From Arthrobacter sp. zg-Y20 (GTDB lineage Bacteria; Actinomycetota; Actinomycetes; Actinomycetales; Micrococcaceae), in NCBI RefSeq assembly GCF_030142075.1, contig NZ_CP126241.1, positions 310,001 to 374,000 of the forward strand: 64,000 bases of DNA, given 5' to 3'. Of the stretch, positions 49,221-57,707 are shown one piece after another; the first letter of the stretch is position 1, and each line of letters opens with the position of its first letter. The translations under genes and the position numbers were made by a program. A model generated the notes under the pieces. That model searched no databases. It was not told where the DNA came from and saw only the letters and a list, made by a program, of their open reading frames with translations.

Positions 49221-50120
49221 CTAGAGGACGACGGCGTCGTCCGCGGCCTGCCCCGCAGCCATGGCCTCCCAGCGATCAAAGTAGGCCGCGCCGGCGTCGT
49301 CGTGGGTCAGTGCGCCGACCGGAAGCACCGGATACGGCGTGGCGGGCACGCCGTCCGCCGGCCGCACGTCCACGTGCGCCACGTCGAAACCGAGCCGGAA
49401 CAGCTCATCGGCCATGGCATAGTCGGTGCGCGAATCACCCATGGTCCGCCACCCTCGCGGAACCGGCGTGCCGTCGGCCTCCAGCATCGCCAGGGCGCGG
49501 CGGGCGCCGAGGTCCTTGCCGACCCCGACAGCTTCAATGTCGGTGGAAATGATCGTGGGATCGATCCGGTACGCCACCGTGCCGGCAGCGTCCGGGATGG
49601 CATGGTCCAGCCGCTGCCCGCCCAGGCCGGCGAGGGACAGCTGCTCCAGGGCGTCGGCGTCGAACCTGCGCTGCTCGGTGAGGTACTCAGCGTTGTCCGC
49701 GGCCACATGCTGCTCCACGGAGAGCATGGCGAGCTTGGTTTCGTCGAAGAACATGGTCCGCGAGTATTTGGCGTCCACCAGGCCGCGGATGGTCTCGGCA
49801 TAGTCGCCCGGGACCTTCAGCTCCGGATCCACCTGCGGCTGCCCTGGCCCCGTGCCGTCGAAGGAGAACCACACGGCGCCTTTTTCGCACACGGCGTGCA
49901 CCCGGACGCCGGCGGGAAGCCCTGCTGCCATCATTGGCTGCATCACCTGCTCCCGGATGAAGGCATCGGAGCGCCCCGTGTTGAAGACAACGGGCCAGCC
50001 GGCGGCCGCCAGTGCCACCAGGCTGCGGATGATGGCCGGACGAACGGTCCGGGAAACGGGGCTGGCAACGGGTCCGTCGACGTCGAGCAGCAGGCCAAAG
50101 CGCGGGGCAGGGGTATTCAC
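49221..50120 (-). CDS. HAD family hydrolase
   Basis: A 299-residue phosphatase with HAD motif I GLLLDVDGPVASP, motif II VVFNTGRSD and motif IV GDSRTDYAMADEL. The cap between motifs II and III is large, of the Cof/sucrose-phosphatase type. The substrate is unknown. It is convergent with the peroxidase gene. Confidence 0.85.
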   Translation of the reverse strand: MNTPAPRFGLLLDVDGPVASPVSRTVRPAIIRSLVALAAAGWPVVFNTGRSDAFIREQVMQPMMAAGLPAGVRVHAVCEKGAVWFSFDGTGPGQPQVDPELKVPGDYAETIRGLVDAKYSRTMFFDETKLAMLSVEQHVAADNAEYLTEQRRFDADALEQLSLAGLGGQRLDHAIPDAAGTVAYRIDPTIISTDIEAVGVGKDLGARRALAMLEADGTPVPRGWRTMGDSRTDYAMADELFRLGFDVAHVDVRPADGVPATPYPVLPVGALTHDDAGAAYFDRWEAMAAGQAADDAVVL

Positions 50121-50255
50121 CCCTCCAGTATTCCAGTGCCCGCGGACCGCCCGGACGGCCCTGCGGGCGCCGGAAGGACCGATTCAGCCGTTTAACCCCG
50201 CCCCGCACCGAGCGGCGTTGTTTCTTTGGCCCCAGATGTTCTTTACTCTGTACTA

Positions 50256-50555
50256 GTGATCTTCAAAGCTGTTGGCGACGTACGCCCCTACCCCGACCAT
50301 GGATATGTCACACCTAAGGACTGGGCAGCGGTACCTCCCCGGCAGGTTCGCCTGGATGAACTGGTGACCACGAAGGCCACGCTGGACCTCGGTGCGCTGC
50401 TGGCCGAGGACTCCACCTTTTTCGGAGACCTGTTCCCGCACGTCGTCCAATGGAAGGGCACCATGTATCTCGAAGACGGACTGCACCGGGCTGTGAGGAC
50501 GGCATTGCACCAGCGGACCATTTTGCACGCACGCGTGCTGGTCCTCGATGACTAA
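50256..50555 (+). CDS. VapB-family-annotated conserved actinobacterial protein
   Basis: A 99-residue protein (VIFKAVGDVRPYPDHGYVTP, RQVRLDELVTTKATLDLGAL, and a stretch ending QWKGTMYLEDGLHR). Close relatives in Micrococcaceae are annotated as VapB-type antitoxins, but no VapC toxin gene is present and the protein precedes a LytR_C-domain gene. Its real role is unclear. The GTG at 50256 has no ribosome site and follows TACTCT, so the mRNA may be leaderless. Confidence 0.7.
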   Translation: MIFKAVGDVRPYPDHGYVTPKDWAAVPPRQVRLDELVTTKATLDLGALLAEDSTFFGDLFPHVVQWKGTMYLEDGLHRAVRTALHQRTILHARVLVLDD

Positions 50556-51240
50556 GGAACCTCCCGACGGAGCTCCGGGCGGCCTGGCCGCCATGGACGA
50601 TCGGGACGATTCGAGGCAGTGGCACGGGCACCGGATTGTTACCGGCGGCGAGCTGGGCGCGGTTTTCGCGCCCACCGACGAACCAGAGATGGTCCGGCGG
50701 GCACGACGACGGCGGCGGCTGCACAACTCGGTGATCGGCGTCTTGGCGCTGCTGTTGCTTTCAGCGGTGATCCTCGCGCAGGGACTGGTGTCCGGCTGGG
50801 TGAAGCTGCCCGCCGCAACAGAGATCAAAGCACCTGCAGGTCCGGCGGACGAATGTCCGGCCGGGCCTTTTCCGTATCTGGATCCGGCCACGGTGACCGT
50901 CAACATCTACAACTCGACGGCGGCTGCCGGGCTGGCCAATACGGTGGGGGCCGAGCTGGGCACCCGGGGGTTCCAGGTAGCGCAGGTGGGCAACAGCAGC
51001 GTCAACCGGGCAGGCATGACCGCGCTGATCCTGTCCGGGCCCTCGGGATTCGCCTCCGCCTACACGCTGCAGCAGCACATTCCGGACACCGAGTACGTCC
51101 GCGATGACCGCACCGACGCTTCCGTGGATATGGTCATCGGAGCCGGCTTCACGGAACTGCAGCCGCCGGAGCAGGCGGCAGCAGCCGGCCCCGGAGCACT
51201 GAGCTGTCCCGGGAACGCCACGCCCGCGGACGGGCAGTAG
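50548..51240 (+). CDS. LytR C-terminal domain membrane protein
   Basis: A 230-residue single-pass protein: basic cytoplasmic N-part (VRRARRRRRLHN), one helix (about 62-82) and an external LytR_C domain with the VTVNIYNSTAAAGLANTVG opening. LytR_C domains occur with or without the phosphotransferase in wall-polymer attachment. It overlaps the preceding gene by 8 bases. Confidence 0.85.
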   Translation: MTKEPPDGAPGGLAAMDDRDDSRQWHGHRIVTGGELGAVFAPTDEPEMVRRARRRRRLHNSVIGVLALLLLSAVILAQGLVSGWVKLPAATEIKAPAGPADECPAGPFPYLDPATVTVNIYNSTAAAGLANTVGAELGTRGFQVAQVGNSSVNRAGMTALILSGPSGFASAYTLQQHIPDTEYVRDDRTDASVDMVIGAGFTELQPPEQAAAAGPGALSCPGNATPADGQ

Positions 51241-51327
51241 CCGGCAGTGGGGGCAGTGGGGGAGGCGGCCGCGGCAACCGGGACAGGGGAAACCGGGGCC
51301 GGGGATGAAAGGGCCGGGGCCGGGAGC

Positions 51328-52044
51328 ATGGCGGTCCGGATTGCCACGCGGTGGCTGGATGCGGCGGATATCAGCGCTGCCGGCAGCCTTGCCGAACCGG
51401 TGCGCGCCCGTGCAGCCGCCATGTACCGCGAGGCGGACCGGCACCGCTTCCTGGCCGGACGGCTGGCAGCCCGCGCCTTGGTGGCCGGACTGCTGGGGGT
51501 ACCCGAAACAGCTGTCACCGCCACCGCGCACTGCGCGGACTGCACGCACGGCAACGACGGATCACACGGCCGGCCGCTCTATTTCGTGGACGGGCAGCCG
51601 GCGCCCCTGCAGTTCAGTTTCAGCCGCAGCGGCGGATGGCTGGCCGCGGCGGCGGCGCCGGCCGGCGTCGGGGTGGACCTGGAGGACGCGGGCGCGGAGG
51701 CCTTCCAGGGGGCCGGTCTGGAAGATGTAATGGCCACTGCGGCGGAAAAGGCGGCCATCGCCGAGCTCGCCGAACCGGACCGCCCAAGGCTGCGCGCCCA
51801 GCTGTGGGTGCGCAAGGAAGCGCTGCTCAAGGCGGCCGGCCACGGGCTGCGGGTGGACCCGCGCACGGTGGAGACGGCCGCATCCGCCGTTCCGGGTAAG
51901 TCTCTGCGGGCGTCCATGCGGGCGTACGACGTCGGGCCGGAACAGTTGGGTCTTCCGGCCGGATTTGTGCTGTCCTACGCCGTCGGGGTGCTCCGGCACA
52001 CGGTGGAAGTCCTGGCCCCGGCGGCGGGCGCCCAGCCGGCCTAG
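51328..52044 (+). CDS. 4'-phosphopantetheinyl transferase (Sfp-like)
   Basis: A 238-residue two-half transferase: the Mg-binding GVGVDLED (Asp117, Glu119) and WVRKEALLKAAGHGL (Trp160, Lys163, Glu164). It moves phosphopantetheine from CoA to the Ser of carrier domains. It lies 1.6 kb before the peptide synthetase, whose carrier Ser591 is the obvious substrate. The ATG at 51328 has GGGAG upstream. Its 3' end overlaps the membrane acyltransferase by 4 bases, tail to tail. Confidence 0.88.
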   Translation: MAVRIATRWLDAADISAAGSLAEPVRARAAAMYREADRHRFLAGRLAARALVAGLLGVPETAVTATAHCADCTHGNDGSHGRPLYFVDGQPAPLQFSFSRSGGWLAAAAAPAGVGVDLEDAGAEAFQGAGLEDVMATAAEKAAIAELAEPDRPRLRAQLWVRKEALLKAAGHGLRVDPRTVETAASAVPGKSLRASMRAYDVGPEQLGLPAGFVLSYAVGVLRHTVEVLAPAAGAQPA

Positions 52045-53225
52045 TGTTCGGGCTGGGGATCCGGATAGCGTCGGAGCGCCGCCTGCCGGGCCGCTCCGGA
52101 GCCGCGCGAGATCCACTTCTCCAGCGGCCCCTGTTTCCCTGCCCGCTGCCAGAACACGGCAAAAACGATGAACACCGCAATCTGCAGCCAGAGTGAGAGA
52201 TACGGAAGGACGGCCAGGGCGCCCGTGCCCAGGAACAGCAGGTGGGCGCAGTACAGGGTAAGCGTCATCCGGCCGGGCGCGGATAACACCAGCAGGGCCT
52301 TGCCCGCGTAGCGGGCCAGGAACAACAAGGCGCCCAGCACTGCAACGGCAACACCGGTGGTGTGCAGCAGGTCCAGGGGAGTGGTGGTGTGCGGGGATAC
52401 AAGCGCCAGCCACCACCAGGACGACGTCGGCAGGTAACCCTCGGGACCCCAGACGGCGGCGTCGCGGATCTGCGCGGCCACCAGATCCGGATCCACCTCC
52501 ACCAACCGGTCAAAACCCTGTCCCGGGCCGTCCAACAGCAGGACCGAGGCGAGCCAGGCACCGATAGCCAGCGCCGTGCCCCCCGCCAGCAGCTTCAACT
52601 GCACCGCGGATTCATTCAGCCGGAGCCGGCCCACGGCCAGGCCGGTGCAGATGTAGGCCATCCAAGGGATGGCCGGGTACGTGCCGGTGAGCAGCAGTTG
52701 GCTCAGGAAAACGCCGGGCTCGGTCAGCACCGTGCTGAAAGTCGGGTCGTAACCGGGTTCGGGGAGCGAATCCCGCAGGGCCTGCATAAGGACCGGACCG
52801 AGCAGGGCAAACACGCCGGCCGCCGCCAGCAGCGTTCGAGTGGAAACACCCAGGAACGGTATGGCCAAGGCAAACATGGCCCCGTAGTACGCGAGGATGA
52901 TGAACGCCGGCATGTCCACGTAGGCAATGGTCAGGCCCAGGGCGCAGATCATTCCGGCGCGGGCCGCCACTGCCCACCGGACCGCCGTGAGGGCGCCGCC
53001 CCGCTCAACCCGTGCCGTCCTGGTGATGAAGGACAGGGAGACCCCGGCAAGCACCGCGAAAAGAGCTGCGGCCTTTCCCGCGAACAACAGCCAGGGCAGG
53101 GTCGGCTCCAAATCACTGCCTGCTTCGGGCAGGACATGGACGGCCATCATCCCGAAAAGAGCGAGCCCTCGGGCTGCGTCCACCCCGGCGAACCGCGGCG
53201 ATGCTGTAGGTGACATCTGGAACAT
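52041..53225 (-). CDS. Membrane acyltransferase (HGSNAT_cat/DUF1624 + DUF418 type)
   Basis: A 394-residue multi-pass protein, about ten helices: the first helix carries FAGVDAARGLALFGMMAVHVLP, the catalytic-type motif of heparan-glucosaminide acetyltransferase relatives, and the end resembles DUF418 (WQRAGKQGPLEKWISRG). Such proteins move acyl groups from cytosolic acyl-CoA to outer substrates. A paralogue lies at 58704. It is divergent from the synthetase, so both acyltransferases bracket it. The ATG at 53225 or 53216 are both possible. Confidence 0.8.
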   Translation of the reverse strand: MFQMSPTASPRFAGVDAARGLALFGMMAVHVLPEAGSDLEPTLPWLLFAGKAAALFAVLAGVSLSFITRTARVERGGALTAVRWAVAARAGMICALGLTIAYVDMPAFIILAYYGAMFALAIPFLGVSTRTLLAAAGVFALLGPVLMQALRDSLPEPGYDPTFSTVLTEPGVFLSQLLLTGTYPAIPWMAYICTGLAVGRLRLNESAVQLKLLAGGTALAIGAWLASVLLLDGPGQGFDRLVEVDPDLVAAQIRDAAVWGPEGYLPTSSWWWLALVSPHTTTPLDLLHTTGVAVAVLGALLFLARYAGKALLVLSAPGRMTLTLYCAHLLFLGTGALAVLPYLSLWLQIAVFIVFAVFWQRAGKQGPLEKWISRGSGAARQAALRRYPDPQPEH

Positions 53226-53612
53226 CCCATCCGGCGAAGTTTCCGGTCCCGGGCCCGTCAGACGCGGGGCACCGGGAAGACACACGCAATCAATGCCACC
53301 TGTTCGTAACCTGTTTGAAATCTGAGACCAACCTGTGAGCTTTCTGGGCGGCGAAATACCTGCGGCCTCCCGGCCCAGCCGCTCACGGCACCTGCCCATC
53401 CGGCCGTTATGAGGTCAGGTAGCCATGCGAGTAATCCCGGCCCCCACGGGAGTGATTAACGCCGGTCCCGAGTGCTTCCCGCGGCTGCGGTACTCGTGTA
53501 AGGCGGCCGCTGGTTGCCTATGTTTCTGCTCGGTCCCAGCCTTCTGCAGGGACGGATGCGCGGCCCGAACGGCCGCGGTTTTGAGCAGCACCAGCAGGGA
53601 GAACCGCTCTAC
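53226..53612. promoter_or_regulatory. Long promoter/leader region of the peptide-synthetase operon
   Basis: A 387-base divergent gap without a supported gene. TAATCCCG (53432-53439) faces CGGG-AGT-GATTA (53447-53458), an imperfect inverted repeat. GTAAC near 53308 and TATGTT near 53520 are promoter-like. Leader length for the synthetase could exceed 80 bases. No known riboswitch is recognised. Confidence 0.4.
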
Positions 53613-56600
53613 ATGAATATGCCCGAAATCCCCCAGGGCTCGGCGGCCGAATTCGAAACCGTCCGGACCCCAGCAGGACCCGGCAATGACCCTTCCCTCC
53701 ACGCCACGGCGCAGGAAGCGGCGAATGCCGGCAGCAGCAAAGGCGGAGCCGCCACCCAGGTGATCACCAATCCGCCTCCCGCACGCGACGGCTTGGCGGT
53801 GTTCCACGGAGACCGCACTCCGGAACAGCGCACGCTCATGGACATCCTTACCGAAACCGTTTCCGCCTATCCGGGCGCACCCGCCATCGACGACGGCGCC
53901 GTATCGCTGAGCTACGCGGAGCTGGAGTTCCAGGTGCAGGCACTGGCCCGCAGGTTGTGGGCCGGCGGCATCGGGGCCGGAGACCGGGTGGGAATCTATG
54001 TGCCGTCCGGCTCCGTGGACCTCTACGTGGCCATACTCGGTGTGCTTTATGCCGGGGCCGCCTATGTCCCGGTCGATTCAGACGAACCGGCCGGCCGAGC
54101 AGACCTGGTCTGGGCCGAGGGCGGGGTATGCGCCGTCGTCGAGGCAGGACTGGAACTGAACCTGCTGCAGGGCGTGCCCGTGGGCGGACACAGCCCCCAC
54201 CCGCACCCCGAAGACGATGCGTGGATCATTTTCACCTCGGGTTCCACCGGGAAACCCAAGGGCGTGGCCGTCACGCACCGTTCCGCCGCAGCCCTGGTGG
54301 ATGCTGAGTCTTCGCTCTACTGCGTGGATGCGCCGCTCAGCCCCGGGGACCGAGTGCTGGCCGGCCTGTCGGTCAGCTTTGATGCCTCCTGCGAGGAGAT
54401 GTGGCTGGCTTGGGCGCACGGCGCCTGCTTGGTCCCGGCACCGCGGTCGGTGGTCCGTTCCGGCGCGGACCTGGGGCCGTGGCTGGTGGAACGCCGGATC
54501 ACCGCCGTCTCCACGGTGCCCAGCCTCGCCGCGCACTGGTCCACGGAGACCCTCCAGCGGGTGCGGCTGCTGATCTTCGGCGGAGAGGCCTGCCCCGAGG
54601 ATCTGGTCCGGCGCCTGCTTGGGCCCGGGCGGGAAGTGTGGAATACGTACGGTCCAACCGAAACCACGGTCATCGCCTGCGGCGCGCTCCTGGACGGGAA
54701 ACCTCCGGTCCGCATCGGGTTGCCCTTGGCCGGCTGGGATCTGGCCGTGGTCAGGGAAGACCGGCAGCCGGTGAAGTGGGGCGAGGTAGGCGAACTGGTG
54801 ATCTCCGGAGTAGGAGTATCCCGCTACCTCGACCCGCAGAAGGATGCAGAGAAGTTCACGCCCCTTCCCGCGCTGGGCTGGGAACGGGCCTATTTCAGCG
54901 GGGACCATGTCCGGGCTGAACCCGAAGGCCTGGTTTTCGTGGGGCGGGTGGATGAGCAAATCAAGGTTGGCGGCCGCCGGATCGAACTGGGGGAGCTCGA
55001 CGACGCGCTGAGCCGGCTGCCGGGGGTGGCGGCCGCGTCCGCTGCGGTCCATGCGACGAAATCCGGCAACAAGGTCCTGGCCGGATATCTGGTTCCTGCT
55101 GCCGGAGCGGCACTGGACCTGGCAGCGGCTCGCGCGCAGCTGGCCAAGCAGCTGCCCGCTGCCCTGGTTCCGTCCCTCGGTATTGTGGACGAGCTGCCGT
55201 TGAAGGCCTCCGGCAAGGTGGACCGCAAATCGCTGCCCTGGCCGTTGCCCATGGTCGATACACCCGCCGACGTCCGGGTGGAGCTCAACGCCGACCTCCG
55301 GTGGCTGGGACAGCGCTGGACGGACCTCCTCGGCCCGCTGCCGCTCACCGAGGAGAGCGATTTCTTTGCCCTCGGCGGTGCCAGCCTCGCCGCGGCCCAA
55401 CTGGTTTCAGCCCTGCGCGAGCGGTATCCAAAGGTTTCCGTGGCTGACATCTACGAGCATCCAACCCTCAGCGCCATGTCCGAGCACTTGGCGTCCCTGC
55501 GCGATTCAGAGCTGGATGTCCGGCCCACGCCGCAGTCACCGTGGTGGCTGGGCCTGGCCCAGACCCCGCTGATTATTGCCCTCTACGGGATCACCGGCCT
55601 CCGGTACGTCACCGGCATCGCCGTGGTGTGCATGGTCATGACCCACACGGTGGGCAGCCCGTGGACACCGGATCCGCCGCTGATTCCGACCCTGGCCGCC
55701 TGGCTCGCCCTGTACAGCCTGCCGGCCCGGATGCTGGGCGCGGTGGTCTCCTGCCGGCTCCTGCTGGTAGGCGTGGGTCCCGGGATCTACCGCCGCGGCG
55801 GCAGCACGCACCTGCGGCTGTGGGCTGCTGAACGGATTGTGACGTACTGCAAGCTGGAACCCATCATGGGCACACCCCTGGGCACTTGGTACGCCCGCGC
55901 GCTGGGTTGCCGGGTGGGTGAGGACGTGCACCTGGACGCCATGCCGCCGGTTACCGGCTTCGCCTCCTTCGGCGACCGGTCCTCCATCGAGTATGAAGTG
56001 GACCTGGCCGGGCATTGGGTGGAGGGCGGACAGCTGCACATTGGTGCGGTGCACGTGGCCGACGACGCCCGGATCGGCACCCGCTCCACGCTGATGGGCG
56101 GCGCGAAGGTCGGCCGGGGAGCCGAAACCGAGCCGGGAACCCTGGTCTCCGGGGAAGTCCCCGCCGGCGAGCTTTGGGCGGGATCGCAGATGCAGAAGGT
56201 GGGCACGGCCGGCGGCGGCTGGCCCGCGGACCCGGCAACCGCACCGCAGACACGCGGTGTGCGGCTGCTCTACTCTGCGGCGCTGGGCGGACTGACCCTG
56301 CTTAACCTGGCCTCCCTGGTCCCCGGCTCTGCCCTGATGCTGTGGCTCCTGAACGGGGTTGGTTCCTTGACGGAAGCCCTGTGGATCCTTGCCCTCTGGT
56401 CACCGGTTTTTGTGGTCAGCGCCATGGTCACCTATCTGATGCTGATAGCCGCCGTGGTCCGCTCCACGGCCAGGCTGATGCCCCCGGGCATGCACCCGGC
56501 TAATGGCGTGTCCGGGTGGGCCTCCTGGCTGAGCACCCTGCTGCTGAGCCGCTCCCTGATCACCATGTACCCGCTGTACGCCAGTGTGCTTACCCCCGCA

Positions 56601-57707
56601 TGGCTGCGCCTGCTGGGAGCCAAAGTGGGCCGGCACGTGGAAATCTCCACCATGGAAACCGTTCCGCACCTCACGGACCTGGGCGACCGGTCTTTCCTGG
56701 CGGACCACTCCATGGTCTCCATGCGGCGGGTCCGGAAAGGCTGGCTCCACTTGGGGCCGGCGGGTGTGGGTGAAAAATCCTTCGTGGGTAACTCCGCCAT
56801 AGTGGGGCCGGACACCCGGGTGCCGGAGAATTCCCTCATCGCTGTCCTGTCCTCGGCGCCTCCGCAGATGCCTGCGGGTACCTCGTGGTTCGGCCGCCCG
56901 GCCGTGGAACTGCCCCGTCCGGTGCAAGTCGGGGACACCTCACGGACCTACGAACCTCCCCGCCGGTTACTGGTAGCCCGCAGCGCCGTGGAAGCCTGCC
57001 GGATCCTGCCGGCGGTGATCACCGCCTGGCTGGCCCTGGCCACCGTGTGGGTGCTGTCCGCCCTGTGGGATACCTTCGGTTTCCTGGCCGCCGTTATATG
57101 GTCCGGGCCGGTGCTGCTGGTCAGCGGTATTGCCGCGGCGCTGCTTGCCGTGGCGGCGAAATGGCTCCTGGTGGGCCGTTTCGAGGCCACCGAACATCCG
57201 CTGTGGAGCTCGTTTGTGTGGCGCAATGAACTGGCCGATGTGTTCTCCGAATCGCTGGCCGTACCGGGGCTGGTCCGGATGAGCCTGGGCACCCCCATGC
57301 TCAACGCCTGGCTGCGCTGGATGGGCGCACGGATCGGCCGCAGCGTGTGGTGTGAAACGTGGTGGCTTCCGGAGTTCGACCTGATAGAAGTGGGCGACGG
57401 TGCCAGCATCAACCGCGGAACCGTCCTGCAGACCCACCTCTTCCACGACCGCATCATGCGGCTGGACGAGGTGCGGCTGGAAGACGGCGCCACCCTTGGC
57501 CCGAACAGCATCGTCCTGCCGGGCAGCGCCATCGAAGAAGGCGGCACCGTGGGCGGCTGCTCGCTGCTGATGCGGGGCGAGAGCGTCCCGGTCAACAGCG
57601 CCTGGTGCGGAAACCCGCTGGCGCACTGGGACCAAAGCCGTCCTGCCCAGCGGCGGGCACGGCACCGCAAAATGAACCAGTACAAATCCGCAGGAGCAAG
57701 GGTATGA
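53613..57707 (+). CDS. Pls/PosA-type non-ribosomal peptide synthetase (isopeptide homopolymer synthetase)
   Basis: A 1364-residue membrane NRPS. Adenylation domain about 67-540: A3 IIFTSGSTGKPKG (205-217), A4 SFDASCEEMW, A5 NTYGPTETT, A10 PLKASGKVDRK. Carrier domain: DFFALGGASLAAAQL with Ser591. Then three units, each of membrane helices (about 643-725, 885-955, 1125-1185) plus a hexapeptide beta-helix domain (about 750-855, 1003-1085, 1225-1320). There is no condensation or thioesterase domain. This is the plan of epsilon-poly-lysine synthetase. The pocket (D257, A258, E261, S300, I321, G323, T345, V353, I354, K535) has an acid suited to a basic amino acid. The ATG at 53613 has AGGGAGA upstream. 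dapA starts inside its stop. Confidence 0.92.
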   Translation: MNMPEIPQGSAAEFETVRTPAGPGNDPSLHATAQEAANAGSSKGGAATQVITNPPPARDGLAVFHGDRTPEQRTLMDILTETVSAYPGAPAIDDGAVSLSYAELEFQVQALARRLWAGGIGAGDRVGIYVPSGSVDLYVAILGVLYAGAAYVPVDSDEPAGRADLVWAEGGVCAVVEAGLELNLLQGVPVGGHSPHPHPEDDAWIIFTSGSTGKPKGVAVTHRSAAALVDAESSLYCVDAPLSPGDRVLAGLSVSFDASCEEMWLAWAHGACLVPAPRSVVRSGADLGPWLVERRITAVSTVPSLAAHWSTETLQRVRLLIFGGEACPEDLVRRLLGPGREVWNTYGPTETTVIACGALLDGKPPVRIGLPLAGWDLAVVREDRQPVKWGEVGELVISGVGVSRYLDPQKDAEKFTPLPALGWERAYFSGDHVRAEPEGLVFVGRVDEQIKVGGRRIELGELDDALSRLPGVAAASAAVHATKSGNKVLAGYLVPAAGAALDLAAARAQLAKQLPAALVPSLGIVDELPLKASGKVDRKSLPWPLPMVDTPADVRVELNADLRWLGQRWTDLLGPLPLTEESDFFALGGASLAAAQLVSALRERYPKVSVADIYEHPTLSAMSEHLASLRDSELDVRPTPQSPWWLGLAQTPLIIALYGITGLRYVTGIAVVCMVMTHTVGSPWTPDPPLIPTLAAWLALYSLPARMLGAVVSCRLLLVGVGPGIYRRGGSTHLRLWAAERIVTYCKLEPIMGTPLGTWYARALGCRVGEDVHLDAMPPVTGFASFGDRSSIEYEVDLAGHWVEGGQLHIGAVHVADDARIGTRSTLMGGAKVGRGAETEPGTLVSGEVPAGELWAGSQMQKVGTAGGGWPADPATAPQTRGVRLLYSAALGGLTLLNLASLVPGSALMLWLLNGVGSLTEALWILALWSPVFVVSAMVTYLMLIAAVVRSTARLMPPGMHPANGVSGWASWLSTLLLSRSLITMYPLYASVLTPAWLRLLGAKVGRHVEISTMETVPHLTDLGDRSFLADHSMVSMRRVRKGWLHLGPAGVGEKSFVGNSAIVGPDTRVPENSLIAVLSSAPPQMPAGTSWFGRPAVELPRPVQVGDTSRTYEPPRRLLVARSAVEACRILPAVITAWLALATVWVLSALWDTFGFLAAVIWSGPVLLVSGIAAALLAVAAKWLLVGRFEATEHPLWSSFVWRNELADVFSESLAVPGLVRMSLGTPMLNAWLRWMGARIGRSVWCETWWLPEFDLIEVGDGASINRGTVLQTHLFHDRIMRLDEVRLEDGATLGPNSIVLPGSAIEEGGTVGGCSLLMRGESVPVNSAWCGNPLAHWDQSRPAQRRARHRKMNQYKSAGARV

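Noticed and set aside
53226-53612. Lysine or c-di-AMP riboswitch before the synthetase
   Set aside because: No recognisable conserved core of either class could be found by eye.
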